In this document: in pieces, positions 1 through 22,994 of the stretch
Position numbering within the stretch: position 1 is the stretch's first letter
Layout: each line of letters begins with the position of its first letter
Assembly: GCF_029626035.1 (NCBI RefSeq)
Contig: NZ_JARUBE010000003.1
Span: forward strand, 1,302,001-1,366,000
DNA: 64,000 bases
DNA from: Micromonospora sp. WMMD980
GTDB lineage: Bacteria; Actinomycetota; Actinomycetes; Mycobacteriales; Micromonosporaceae
Reading direction: 5' to 3'
Made by a program: the position numbers and the translations under genes
The notes under the pieces: generated by a model
The model's database searches: none
What the model saw: the letters and a program-made list of their open reading frames with translations, nothing else
Told to the model about the DNA's origin: nothing

Positions 1-413
1 TCCAGACCGGGACCGATGTGCACCGTGTCGCCGGTGACGGTCGCGTGCTCGATCCGGGTGACGTCGATGACCAGGCCCGGCCCCGTCGACCAGCCCAGCA
101 CCGCGTGACCGCCGCTGCGGACCCGGACCCCGACCCCGTTCTTGCGCGCGAACACCACGCAGTTCTGCACGTCGGCGGCCGTCTCGCAGTAGGCGATGGC
201 GGTGGGGTTGATGGCGTCGAACTCCGCGTACTGCAACTGTTTCGCCGCGGCGTAGCTCTCGTCGGTCGGGAGGACGAGATCGCCCTGCAGGCGCTGGCGC
301 AGGCGCTGCCACGCGCTGCCGCCGTATCCGCCTCCCACAGCCAGCGGGCCGAGGGCGGAGCTGGCGGCGGCGAAACCGGCGCCCGCTCGCAGGATTGCGC
401 GTCTGGTATGCAT
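1..413 (-). CDS. FAD-binding (berberine-bridge-like) oxidoreductase, Tat-exported, partial
   Basis: Reading leftward from ATG at 413, about 137 residues are visible before the window edge. The N-terminus (MHTRRAILRAGAGFAAASSA) has the twin Arg, hydrophobic stretch and Ala-rich end of a Tat signal. The sequence then has the FAD_binding_4 layout, with NPTAIAYCETAADVQNCV followed by VRVRSGGHAVLGWS. The His of SGGH is the usual covalent FAD attachment site in this family. A good ribosome site, AAGGAG, lies about 10 nt before the start. Family members oxidise alcohols, sugars or alkaloid and polyketide substrates with O2. It is the last visible gene of a leftward run after the LuxR and rifI-like genes, 100 nt past the rifI-like stop. 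It may be a late tailoring oxidase acting outside the cytoplasm, or simply a flanking gene. The second FAD-linking Cys and the substrate domain lie outside the window. Confidence 0.8.
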   Translation of the reverse strand, partial: MHTRRAILRAGAGFAAASSALGPLAVGGGYGGSAWQRLRQRLQGDLVLPTDESYAAAKQLQYAEFDAINPTAIAYCETAADVQNCVVFARKNGVGVRVRSGGHAVLGWSTGPGLVIDVTRIEHATVTGDTVHIGPGL

Positions 414-513
414 TCTCCGGGACTCCTTCTCGACAGTGGTGGCAGTGCATGGCCCGGGGGGATCACCGCAAGGTAGAACGCGGAATTCACCCGGAGACAC
501 CCGTGACAGTCCC

Positions 514-1350
514 CTACATCTCCGCCGCCGGACCGGCGCCGATCCGGAAGAACCGGCGGTACGAGTCGAGCTGGTGGCGCAGCATGGGCAGGCCCGGCTG
601 GACCGGATGCCCCCGCGTCCTCGCCGCCCGCAGCAGCGCGGTCTCGGGCGGCTGCATCACGATGTCGACGACCACCGTGCCGGCGCGCAACGCGCTCGGA
701 TCCAGGGGCAGCGGATCCGTCGCCCGCATCCCGAGCGGGGTCGCGTTGACGGCGACGTCCGCGTCGGCCAGTCGCGGCGCCGGGCTGCCCGCGGTGCGTC
801 CCGGCCATCCGCCGTCGAGCCGGCGCAGCAACCGGTCGAGCCGGACCGGATCCACATCGGACACCCACACACGCGCCGCGCCGGCGTCGAGGACGGCGAC
901 GGCGATGGCGCTGCCCGCCCCACCCGCGCCGACGATGCTGACGGTCCGGCCGGAGACCCGGTGCCCGGCCGCCCGCAACCCGGCCACGAAACCGCTGCCG
1001 TCGAAGTTGTCCGCCGACCAGGTGCCGTCGGGTTCCCGGCGCAGCGCGTTCGCGGTCCCGGACACCTCGACGGTGGCGCTGAGGTGATCGGCGAACCGGA
1101 GGACGTCGGCCTTGTGCGGCACGGTCACCAGGATGCCGTCCAGGTTGCGGATCGCCCGCAGGCCCGCCATGACGGCCGGCAACCCGGCCGCGTCGACGTG
1201 CACCGGCACGAGGACGCCCGGATGGCCGTGCGCGTCGAACATCGCGTTGAGCATCCCCGGCGCCTTCACCTGGGTGACCGGGTCGCCGAGCACCGCGTAC
1301 AGGCGGGTCGCCCCGGTGATGGCCGGCGCGCGTCGCCCCGGCGTGGTCAA
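514..1350 (-). CDS. rifI-like: Shikimate/quinate dehydrogenase family protein, RifI-like
   Basis: The 278-residue product matches the AroE/YdiB fold. It has an N-terminal substrate domain (LYAVLGDPVTQVKAPGMLN), the catalytic-Lys motif VTVPHK, a DNFDGSGF segment where AroE has NTDG, and an NADP Rossmann motif (VGAGGAGSAIAVAVL). In rifamycin-type clusters the homologue RifI is an amino-quinate/shikimate dehydrogenase linked to the AHBA pathway, probably a side or salvage branch rather than an essential step. I chose the TTG start at 1350 because it overlaps the LuxR stop (TTGA), implying translational coupling, and because homology begins about 13 residues later. Longer readings run into the LuxR gene. 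The T-to-F change in the NTDG motif suggests a substrate other than shikimate. Confidence 0.87.
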   Translation of the reverse strand: MTTPGRRAPAITGATRLYAVLGDPVTQVKAPGMLNAMFDAHGHPGVLVPVHVDAAGLPAVMAGLRAIRNLDGILVTVPHKADVLRFADHLSATVEVSGTANALRREPDGTWSADNFDGSGFVAGLRAAGHRVSGRTVSIVGAGGAGSAIAVAVLDAGAARVWVSDVDPVRLDRLLRRLDGGWPGRTAGSPAPRLADADVAVNATPLGMRATDPLPLDPSALRAGTVVVDIVMQPPETALLRAARTRGHPVQPGLPMLRHQLDSYRRFFRIGAGPAAEM

Positions 1351-4115
1351 CTCGCCGAAGCCCGCGGTTTGACGCCCGCGTGCCAGGTCAGCTCGCTGGG
1401 CAGCTCTCGCCGGTGCGAGATCTTCAGCTTCCGGTAGACCCGGGTGAGGTGCTGCTCCACGGTGCTGGCCGTCACGAAGAGCTTGCGGGCGATCTCGCGG
1501 TTCGTGTAGCCCATGGCCGCGAGGGCGGCGACCCGTCGCTCGGAATCGGTCAACTCGTCGAGCTGGTCGCACCGTTCCGGCGTGCCGGTCGCCTCGCCGA
1601 GGCCGTGCCCCACGGCGAGCAGTTCGCGGTGCAACGGGTCGGCCTCACAGACGAGTGCCATGTGGATGGCGCGGCGGAACACCACCCGCGCCCGGCGGTT
1701 GCGGTCGAGCAGGTGGTAGGCGGTGGCGAGGTCCGCCAGGGTGAGGGCCTGCTGGTAGCGGTCGTCGCAGCTCTCCGAGAGCTCGAGCGACTCGGACAGC
1801 AGCTGCGGACGCCGCTCGGCCGGACCAGCGGCGGCGAGCACCCGCAGCGCGGCGCCCCGGTTGCGCGCCCCGGTGCCGGTCCGGGACAGCTCGTCACCGG
1901 CCAGCCGCCGTGCCTGGTCGTGGTTGCCCAGGCGCAGCCACGCCTCCGCCGCGCTGGTACGCCACGGCACGATCCCGGCGGCGTCCAGACCCCAGCCACG
2001 CACCATCTCAGCGCAGGACAGGAAGTCGGCCAGGGCGGCGTGGTGGTGCCGCACCGCCATCCGGTACTGCCCGCGGGCGAACAGATAGAGGAGGCCGTAG
2101 CGGGTCTGGAACATCGCCTCGGGAACCGGTCGTGCGAGCAGCGCGCCGGCCTCGTCGAACTGGCCGAGGCGGGAGAGGGCGAGCACGAGGGTCGACAGCG
2201 GCAGACCTGCCGCCAGGCCCCAGGCCCGCGTGGTGAGCTGGTCGAGTGCGGCCTCGGCGTTGGTGACCGCCGCGGTCAGATCGCCCAGTTCGAGGCAGAT
2301 GTCCGCGTACGCGGCGGTGAGCACGGCGTTCATCGTGCGGTGCGAGCGCGCGTCGGTTCGGCGGCGGAGCCGGTCGCACCACCGCAACGCGCTCTGGACC
2401 CGGTCGGCCCGACAGAGGGCGCGGAGCGCGACGAGCGCGGCCTCGTCCTCCCACCCGGTGAGCCGGCCCAGTTCGAGGTCTTGCAGCGTCTGGGCGGCCC
2501 GGTCAGCGGCGTCCGCGGTACGGCCGTTGACCAGCGGTGCGATCGTCGCCGCGGTGGCGTGCAGCCAGGGGTCGGTCATCCGGCGCAGCGGGAACGCGTC
2601 GCCGTCCTGCGGGGCCGGGCCGGCGGGGTGCCGGGCCAGGGCCGGCGCCACGTACGCCAGCCACTGCTCCAGGTCGCGCAGTTCCACCACGGCGCCCGGG
2701 TCGCGGTGGGCGTCCGAGCGGATCAGGTTCAACGCGTCGGTGGCCTCGGCGACCCGGCCGCTCCACAGCAGACGCTTGACCAGCGTGAACCTTTCCCGAT
2801 GGTCGAGCTGCGCGTCACGCAGCGCGGTACGCAGCGGGTCGAGGTGCCGCGCCCCGGCGGCGGGATCCGTTTCCCACTCGATCTGTGCCAGCCGGACCCG
2901 CAGCGAGGCGGCCTGCGGTGGCGGGGGCGTGCCGCGCAGGGCGCACTCCAGGGCGCTGACGGCGGCCTGCCGGTCGTCGACGGCGACGGCCTGCTCGGCG
3001 GCCTCGACGAGGATCGGCGTGGCCCAGGGCGGCGGCGCGGTGCCGGCCGACACCAGGAGGGGAGCCACCGTGGACGCCGGCGCCCCGCCGTCGAAGAGGA
3101 CGTGCGCGGCGCGCTCCTGGAGCCGGGTGCGCTCGTCGGCGGGTATGTGGTCGAGGAGGGCTTCTCTCGCGCTCTCGTGCCGGAAGGCGCCCTCGCGCAT
3201 CAGCCCGGCAGCCGTCATGGCGCGCAGCGCGCCGTCCACCGCCCGTGGATCGGCGTCGACGAGGTCGTGGAGGGCTCGGGTCGTCGTGCCGTCACCGAGG
3301 ACCGCCACGGCGCGTGCCACCGCCCAGAGCGTGGGATCACCGCGGTGCAGGCAGCCGAGCAGCGCGCGGCCGTACCGGTCCAGCCGGTCGTCGGGGTCCT
3401 CCGGCCCGTCGAGCAGGGCGCGCAGCAGGAGGGGGTTGCCGCCGGTGAGTTCGTAGACCTCGGTGGCGAGGTGGTCGGCGCGCCGGTCGCCGACGCCGAG
3501 CCGTACGGCGGTGGCGACGCCCTCCGGTGACAGGGGCGCCAGGTCGATCCGGTGCACGTGCAACTGCCGGTCGAGCGCCAGGTGGAACACCGACCGGGTG
3601 GGCGCCGGTTCGGTGTCGGTCAGGACCAGGAGGACCCGGGCGGTGGGCAGCCGGCGCACCACCTGTTGAAGGAAGTCGAGCGACACGTCGTCGGCGTGGG
3701 CGACGTCGTCCACCGTGAGGAGAACCGGTTGCTCCTCGGCCTGCCGGCGCAGGATCAGCCACAGCTGCTGGAAGATCCACAGGATCTCCGGGTGCGGACT
3801 GCTCCGGTCGCCACCTTCGTGCGAGGCGGCCTTCGTGAGCAGGGCGGCGATGGTGTCGGCGTGCGCCTCGAGAGCCGGGTGCTGCATGAGCTGGTGCAGC
3901 ATTCCGCAGGTCAGGGAACGCTCGGAGCGATCGCAGACCGCGCCGAGCACGAGCGCGCCCGCATCGGCCGCCCGCTCGCTGAAGGCGTGGACCAGCGCGC
4001 TGCGGCCGGTCGCCGGCGCTCCGGTCACTAGGGTCGCCTGGCCGTGTCCGGCCCAGGCGCGACGTGCCAGTTGATCGAGGAGGAGGATTTGTCTTTCGCG
4101 CTCGATCAGATGCAT
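1347..4115 (-). CDS. LuxR-family transcriptional regulator, large ATP-binding (LAL) type
   Basis: The 922-residue protein has an N-terminal AAA/NTPase domain. Its P-loop is GAPATGRSA at residues 32-40 and a Walker-B-like LLTVDDVAHADD lies near residue 135. A long helical repeat region follows. The C-terminus is a LuxR helix-turn-helix (about 850-905) with LTDSERRVAALAAMGYTNRE and VTASTVEQHLTRVYRKLKI. LAL regulators are commonly pathway-specific activators of macrolide and ansamycin clusters. The P-loop Lys is replaced by Arg, so nucleotide binding may be altered. The gene is transcribed away from the kinase gene, with 413 nt of upstream region. It overlaps the rifI-like gene by 4 nt, so the two are probably co-transcribed. 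Its DNA target is unknown; the TAGGGG repeats listed elsewhere are candidates. Confidence 0.93.
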   Translation of the reverse strand: MHLIERERQILLLDQLARRAWAGHGQATLVTGAPATGRSALVHAFSERAADAGALVLGAVCDRSERSLTCGMLHQLMQHPALEAHADTIAALLTKAASHEGGDRSSPHPEILWIFQQLWLILRRQAEEQPVLLTVDDVAHADDVSLDFLQQVVRRLPTARVLLVLTDTEPAPTRSVFHLALDRQLHVHRIDLAPLSPEGVATAVRLGVGDRRADHLATEVYELTGGNPLLLRALLDGPEDPDDRLDRYGRALLGCLHRGDPTLWAVARAVAVLGDGTTTRALHDLVDADPRAVDGALRAMTAAGLMREGAFRHESAREALLDHIPADERTRLQERAAHVLFDGGAPASTVAPLLVSAGTAPPPWATPILVEAAEQAVAVDDRQAAVSALECALRGTPPPPQAASLRVRLAQIEWETDPAAGARHLDPLRTALRDAQLDHRERFTLVKRLLWSGRVAEATDALNLIRSDAHRDPGAVVELRDLEQWLAYVAPALARHPAGPAPQDGDAFPLRRMTDPWLHATAATIAPLVNGRTADAADRAAQTLQDLELGRLTGWEDEAALVALRALCRADRVQSALRWCDRLRRRTDARSHRTMNAVLTAAYADICLELGDLTAAVTNAEAALDQLTTRAWGLAAGLPLSTLVLALSRLGQFDEAGALLARPVPEAMFQTRYGLLYLFARGQYRMAVRHHHAALADFLSCAEMVRGWGLDAAGIVPWRTSAAEAWLRLGNHDQARRLAGDELSRTGTGARNRGAALRVLAAAGPAERRPQLLSESLELSESCDDRYQQALTLADLATAYHLLDRNRRARVVFRRAIHMALVCEADPLHRELLAVGHGLGEATGTPERCDQLDELTDSERRVAALAAMGYTNREIARKLFVTASTVEQHLTRVYRKLKISHRRELPSELTWHAGVKPRASAS

Positions 4116-4528
4116 CTACGGCCCCCGGTTGGTCGCCATCTCACGGAGAAGGGTTGCTTCGTCACGCAAAGAAGTCGCGGGAAACGGTAGCAACGTGTGG
4201 TGGACCTTGCGCCGGACGTTGCCACTGGGAGGTAACTGCAGGGCAAAGCCCCTGCTCCCGGGGCACGTCGGAGTCCCGTTGACGGTCGCCGGGTCACGTC
4301 GGTGTTTCGCCGGCGTTTCCCGGGCCGGTCGAACCGTCACAATCCTCGTCGGCTTGCACGCTTGCGCGTCGATCACGATATTTGTCGTCTATGCAAGGAT
4401 CGCGAGGGCAATTACTGGGCGCTGGGTGCCGGGTCGCGCCCGGTCACGCCGCCGGTGCCTAGAGTATCCGCGTCCACATCGGAGGGACGTCGCCGGATCT
4501 CGGCGGCGGGGCGCCGCGGGGGGTCACC
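4116..4528. other. Divergent intergenic region, LuxR gene / kinase gene
   Basis: These 413 nt hold no credible gene. It is locally less GC-rich (for example near 4370-4410), as expected of a promoter region, and should contain the LuxR-gene promoter on the minus strand and the kinase promoter on the plus strand. A small inverted repeat (GCAGGG near 4239, CCCTGC near 4251) is visible. A CTAGAG at 4459-4464 only weakly resembles the CTAGGGG elements found at other promoters of the cluster. I could not place a convincing -35/-10 pair. Confidence 0.5.
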
Positions 4529-5413
4529 ATCTCATACCTGGGCATCGACATCGGAGGCACCAAGGTCGCCCTCCGGATGGAGCGGGACCCGTCGTTCCGC
4601 CACGAGACGGTCGTGTCCTGGCCGGCGCCGGGCACCGCCGAAGCGGACCTGGCGGTCCTCGCCCGGCACGTCCGGGACGTGCGCGACCGATGGCCCGAGC
4701 CGGTCACGTCGGTGGGCGTGGCGCTGCCGGCCGCCGTCGACGACGCCGGGCGCGTGCTGACCTGGCCCAGCCGTCCGGGCTGGGCCGGCGTCGACGTGCG
4801 GTCGGTGATGCGTGACCTGTTCCCGCGGGCCCGGGTGACCTGGGCCGACGACGGCGAGCTGGCGGCCCTGGCCGAGGCGGCCGTGGCCGAGGTGGCCGAT
4901 CTGCTCTACGTCGGTGTCGGCACCGGCATCGGCGGCGGTCTCGTCTGGCAGGGGCGGCTCGTGCCCGGCCTCGACCGTGGATCCTGCGAACTCGGCCATG
5001 TCGTGGTGGACCGCGCCGGCCGCGTCTGCGTCTGCGGCCGGCGCGGGTGCGTGCAGGCGTACGCCTCCGGGCCCGCGGTCCTGCGGGCGGCCGCCACGCT
5101 GCGGCGCGCGCCGGTCGACGCGGCGGAGCTCCACGACGGCCTGGGCCGCCGCGCACCCTGGGCGGTGGCGGCGGTCGACGACGGGGCCGCCGCGCTCGCC
5201 GTGGCCATCACCTCGGTGAGCGAACTGATGCGTCCGGCGACCGTGGTGATCGGCGGAGGCTTCGCCGCCGCCACCGCCGGGTACGTGCCCACGGTGGCGC
5301 GCCACGTCCGGGACCTCAGCCGGCCCGGCGTGCCGGCACCCGAGGTCCGCGCCGCCGCGCTCGGCGGGCTATCGTCCCTGCACGGCGCGGTCCTGCTGGC
5401 CCGTCGCGCCTGA
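4529..5413 (+). CDS. rifN-like: ROK-family sugar kinase, RifN-like (kanosamine kinase)
   Basis: The product is a ROK kinase. It carries the N-terminal phosphate-binding motif LGIDIGGTK, the GVGTGIGGGLV motif and the Cys-rich ROK zinc motif CELGH...CVCGRRGC. RifN homologues phosphorylate kanosamine to kanosamine-6-phosphate, the committed sugar of the AHBA pathway. The start is odd. The first ATG (4577) lies downstream of IGGTK, and no ATG, GTG or TTG lies in frame between it and the stop at 4460. The best reading is an ATC start at 4529, giving (M)SYLGIDIGGTK, about 294 residues, with a G-run nearby as ribosome site. CTG at 4538 or a base error are alternatives. Its tail overlaps the convergent rifG-like gene by 45 nt. 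Confidence 0.85.
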   Translation: MSYLGIDIGGTKVALRMERDPSFRHETVVSWPAPGTAEADLAVLARHVRDVRDRWPEPVTSVGVALPAAVDDAGRVLTWPSRPGWAGVDVRSVMRDLFPRARVTWADDGELAALAEAAVAEVADLLYVGVGTGIGGGLVWQGRLVPGLDRGSCELGHVVVDRAGRVCVCGRRGCVQAYASGPAVLRAAATLRRAPVDAAELHDGLGRRAPWAVAAVDDGAAALAVAITSVSELMRPATVVIGGGFAAATAGYVPTVARHVRDLSRPGVPAPEVRAAALGGLSSLHGAVLLARRA

Positions 5414-6451
5414 CTCCGCCGGCAGTTCGGCGCGGGGCATGCCGTCGAGCACGTCGCGTACGGCGCGCTCGTCCACGTCGGGGACGAGTTCGGGCCCGCG
5501 CGGGCCGTCCAGGACGAATGCCAGGCCCCCGGTCGTCGCCTTCTTGTCGAGGCGCATCAGGGAGATCAACTGGGCGACGTCCACCCCGGTCGGCAGTGCC
5601 TCCGGAAGCCCGTAGTGGCGCACCACCTCGACGTGCTCGCGCACCCGGGGCGGGGCGATGCGGCCGAGCGCGCCGGCCAGCCGGCCCGCGAAGACGGTGC
5701 CGACCGCGACCGTCTCACCGTGTCGCCAGGTGTAGCCGGTGGCGCGTTCGATGGCGTGCCCCAGCGTGTGACCGTAGTTGAGGATGTGCCGGAGGCCGGC
5801 GTCGCGCTCGTCGGCGGCCACGATCGCCGCCTTGCGGGAGACGCTCGCCGCGATCTGCGCGGTCACGTCGAGGCCGCGTAGGTCGCCGCCGCCGATGAAG
5901 TGGCAACGGGCGATCTCACCGTAGCCGTTGGTCCACTCGCGTGGTGGCAGCGTCCGCAGGTAGTCGACGTCGCAGAGGACCGCGAGCGGCTGCCAGTAGG
6001 CCCCCACCAGGTTCTTGCCCTCGGGCAGGTTGACCGCGGTCTTGCCACCCACGCTGGCGTCGACCTGGGCCAGGAGCGTCGTCGGCAGGTGGATGACGGG
6101 CACCCCGCGGTGGAACATCGCCGCCGCCAACCCGACCATGTCGGTGGTGGTGCCGCCGCCGCAGGAGACCACCACGTCGGACCGGGTCAGCTCGAAGCGG
6201 GCGAACTGCCGGCAGAGCTCGCCGACCGTCTCCAGTGTCTTGTGCGCCTCGCCGTCGCGGGCGGGCACCAGGAGCCACGGCACGCCCGGGTCGACGGTCC
6301 ACTCCGGGGGCCGGGCCGAGACCACCACGGCCCGCCGGGCACCAGTGCCGGCGACCACCTCGGGGAGGAGATGGCGAACGCCACTGCCGATCGAGACCTG
6401 GTAGGCCCGCTCACCCAGGGCGACATCTATCTGCCGCACCGTCGAGGTCAT
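5369..6451 (-). CDS. rifG-like: Aminodehydroquinate synthase, RifG-like (DHQ synthase family)
   Basis: The 360-residue protein has the dehydroquinate synthase signature: CGGGTTTDMVGLAAAMFHRG, the lid segment PTTLLAQVDASVGGKTAVN, EGKNLVGAYWQP, and metal ligands in NYGHTLGHAIE and RHGETVAVG. In the amino-shikimate route it cyclises aminoDAHP to 5-amino-5-deoxydehydroquinate in the cytoplasm. The start at 6451 is fixed by an excellent AAGGAGGAG ribosome site and by homology beginning at once (MTSTVRQIDVALGERAYQVSIG). The gene is divergent from PKS-A with 238 nt between them. It is convergent with the kinase gene, and the last 45 nt of both genes overlap. Primary-metabolism AroB has the same motifs, so assignment to the amino pathway rests on context. 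Confidence 0.92.
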   Translation of the reverse strand: MTSTVRQIDVALGERAYQVSIGSGVRHLLPEVVAGTGARRAVVVSARPPEWTVDPGVPWLLVPARDGEAHKTLETVGELCRQFARFELTRSDVVVSCGGGTTTDMVGLAAAMFHRGVPVIHLPTTLLAQVDASVGGKTAVNLPEGKNLVGAYWQPLAVLCDVDYLRTLPPREWTNGYGEIARCHFIGGGDLRGLDVTAQIAASVSRKAAIVAADERDAGLRHILNYGHTLGHAIERATGYTWRHGETVAVGTVFAGRLAGALGRIAPPRVREHVEVVRHYGLPEALPTGVDVAQLISLMRLDKKATTGGLAFVLDGPRGPELVPDVDERAVRDVLDGMPRAELPAESGATGQQDRAVQGR

Positions 6452-6593
6452 GCGCTCCTCCTTCGCCGCCCGGGACCGGGCCGTGTGCGCGGGGCGCCGG
6501 TGACGCGCCCGGATCCGCACGCTATCCGCCGGGCGGCGCAACCGGCCCACCACTCGACGTCCGGACGCGGTCCACGTCGAAGTCAGGGAGGCG

Positions 6594-6614
6594 CTAGGGG
6601 GCCGGCTAGGGGGG
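6594..6614 (+). promoter_or_regulatory. Tandem CTAGGGGG repeats upstream of PKS-A (putative operator)
   Basis: CTAGGGGG at 6594-6601 is repeated as CTAGGGGGG at 6606-6614, exactly 12 bp apart, 76 nt before the PKS-A start. The same word occurs upstream of PKS-B and of the AHBA-synthase operon, oriented toward the gene in each case. Direct repeats phased by about 11 or 22 bp are the classic binding arrangement of SARP activators, and this cluster encodes one. Binding is inferred. I saw no clear -10 box just downstream. Confidence 0.5.
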
Positions 6615-6689
6615 CGACGGGCAGCGTGCCGCCACGAGACTGGCGTCTGCGTCTACGCCCCTGTCGCTGTCCTCGAGGAAGTGTGCACC

Positions 6690-21497
<14,808 letters not shown>

Positions 21498-21510
21498 GCG
21501 AAGGGGAAAC

Positions 21511-22434
21511 ATGGACATCGGTGTCGCACTGCCCTCGGCCGGTCCGCTGGCCAACCGGGAGAACCTCATCCGCTTCGCCCGCGCGGCGGAGAGCCTGGGT
21601 TACGCCTCGCTGTGGACGTACGAGCGGTTGTTGCGGCCCGTGGCGGGGTCCGTCCCGCCGGGCGGCACGGCTCCGGAGCAACTTCCGGAGGTCTATCGCA
21701 CCGTCTACGACCCGCTGGAGACCCTCAGCTTCCTCGCGGCCGTCACCGACCGGATCACCCTGGGCACCAGCGTGCTCGACGCGCTCTTCCACCCGCCGGT
21801 CGTGCTCGCACGCCGGATCGCCACGCTGGACCAGCTCAGCGGTGGCCGGGTGCTGGCCGGTCTGGGGCAGGGCTGGATGCGCGAGGAGTTCGAGGCGGCC
21901 GGCGTGCCGGTGCGCCGGCGGGGCGCCGGGTTCGACGAGGTGGTGGCGGCGATCCGCGCCTGCTGGGGGCCGGATCCCGTCCGGTACGAGGGGCGGTTCT
22001 ACCGGATCGCGCCGTCGGAGATCAACCCGAAGCCGGTGCAACCACGCCTGCCGATCGTCGTCGGCGCCATGACACCCAAGGGGGTGGACCGGGCTGCCCG
22101 CATCGCCGACGGCCTGAACCCGATCGCCTTCTCGGCGGAGGCGACGATCGGGGCCGGCGCCCGTTTCCGCCACGCGGCGGCGCAGTGGGGCCGCGACCCG
22201 GAGTCGCTGTCGGTCATCGCCCGGGCGAACGTGCCGGTGACCAGCGCTCCGATCGACCGCGACCGTCCCTACCTGGGGGGCTCCCCGGAGCAGATCGCCG
22301 AGGACCTGGCGAAGCTGCATGGCAACGGCGTCGACCACGTCTTCCTGGCCAACATGGCGGCGACCGACATCGACGAGGAGCTCAGCCTGCTGAGTCGCCT
22401 GCGGGAAGCCCTCGTAGGGGTGGGTCTGGGGTAG
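21511..22434 (+). CDS. Luciferase-like (LLM class) flavin/F420-dependent oxidoreductase
   Basis: The 307-residue product is a bacterial-luciferase-fold TIM barrel. It has MDIGVALPSAGPLANRENL, FARAAESLGYASLW, TLGTSVLDALFHPPVVLAR, the family motif LDQLSGGRVLAGLGQGWMRE, and PIVVGAMTPKGVDRAARIADG. Such enzymes use FMNH2 or F420 for monooxygenation or hydride transfer; the cofactor cannot be settled by eye. The gene begins 13 nt after the PKS-A stop with an AAGGGGAA ribosome site, so it is almost surely co-transcribed with PKS-A and acts on the ansamycin or a precursor. It has no counterpart I can recall in the core rifamycin gene set. Its 3' end overlaps the first copies of a phased G-tract repeat. 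Confidence 0.88.
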   Translation: MDIGVALPSAGPLANRENLIRFARAAESLGYASLWTYERLLRPVAGSVPPGGTAPEQLPEVYRTVYDPLETLSFLAAVTDRITLGTSVLDALFHPPVVLARRIATLDQLSGGRVLAGLGQGWMREEFEAAGVPVRRRGAGFDEVVAAIRACWGPDPVRYEGRFYRIAPSEINPKPVQPRLPIVVGAMTPKGVDRAARIADGLNPIAFSAEATIGAGARFRHAAAQWGRDPESLSVIARANVPVTSAPIDRDRPYLGGSPEQIAEDLAKLHGNGVDHVFLANMAATDIDEELSLLSRLREALVGVGLG

Positions 22435-22454
22435 GCGACGGGGTGACTGTGGGG
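22415..22454 (+). promoter_or_regulatory. Four phased GGGG/TAGG repeats upstream of the SRPBCC gene
   Basis: G4 tracts begin at 22417, 22428, 22440 and 22451, with spacings of 11, 12 and 11 bp. They sit in TAGGGG, TCTGGGG, ACGGGG and TGTGGGG contexts, and two are followed by TAGG. The first copies lie inside the end of the LLM gene. The pattern resembles the repeats before PKS-A, PKS-B and the AHBA operon, so it may be a second entry point for the same activator. The match is looser than at those three sites, so confidence is lower. Confidence 0.35.
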
Positions 22455-22529
22455 TAGGCGGCGGCCTGCGGTTCCCACATCATCGGATCTGCGTCGCGTT
22501 GGACGGCGCAATTTCGAGCGGAGGATTTC

Positions 22530-22925
22530 GTGGCGTCCATCATTCACGAGTTCGCGGTCGGTGCTGATGTGGAAAGCGCTTGGGCGGCACTGTCCGATGT
22601 CGCTCGCGTCAATCAGCTCATCACCTTCCTCGGGCCGGTGACCGTCGACGGCGACGTGCGAACCGTCGACATGGGGGAGTTCACCATCAAGGAACTCGTC
22701 GTCGACGTCGACCCGAAGACGCGCCGCGTCGCCTACAGCATCCAGCAGTCGCCCTACCAGCTGACGCACCACCACTCCATCATGCAGATCCTTGCGCCCG
22801 AGAGCGGCGGGAGCGGGTCTCGCATGATGTGGAGCATCGACGTGAAGCCGGACGCGACAGCCGACGTGATGGCGCCCGGCGTCCTCGACGCGATCGAGAC
22901 GATCAAGAAGTCCCTGGCTGGCTGA
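22530..22925 (+). CDS. SRPBCC / polyketide-cyclase superfamily protein
   Basis: This is a 131-residue START-like protein. It begins with the typical hydrophobic strand and helix (IIHEFAVGADVESAWAALSDVARVNQLITFLGPV) and ends with the long C-terminal helix (PGVLDAIETIKKSLAG). The GTG start at 22530 follows a GGAGGA ribosome site. The fold binds hydrophobic ligands. Family members range from aromatase/cyclases to simple lipid or ligand carriers, and no catalytic residue can be assigned here. It sits between the LLM enzyme and the membrane acyltransferase in a rightward group that also holds the P450 and ferredoxin, so a role in tailoring the polyketide is plausible but inferred. Confidence 0.75.
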   Translation: MASIIHEFAVGADVESAWAALSDVARVNQLITFLGPVTVDGDVRTVDMGEFTIKELVVDVDPKTRRVAYSIQQSPYQLTHHHSIMQILAPESGGSGSRMMWSIDVKPDATADVMAPGVLDAIETIKKSLAG

Positions 22926-22994
22926 CAAGCGTCGGCGCCATGCGCTCGACGTGACGCGGCGCCTCGAAGAATCGAATGGAAAGGTGGCTGCGTC

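Noticed and set aside
6681..6689. GTG at 6681 as the PKS-A start
   Set aside because: The ribosome site GAGGAA ends 1 nt before it, which is too close; GTG 6690 is well spaced and homology begins there.
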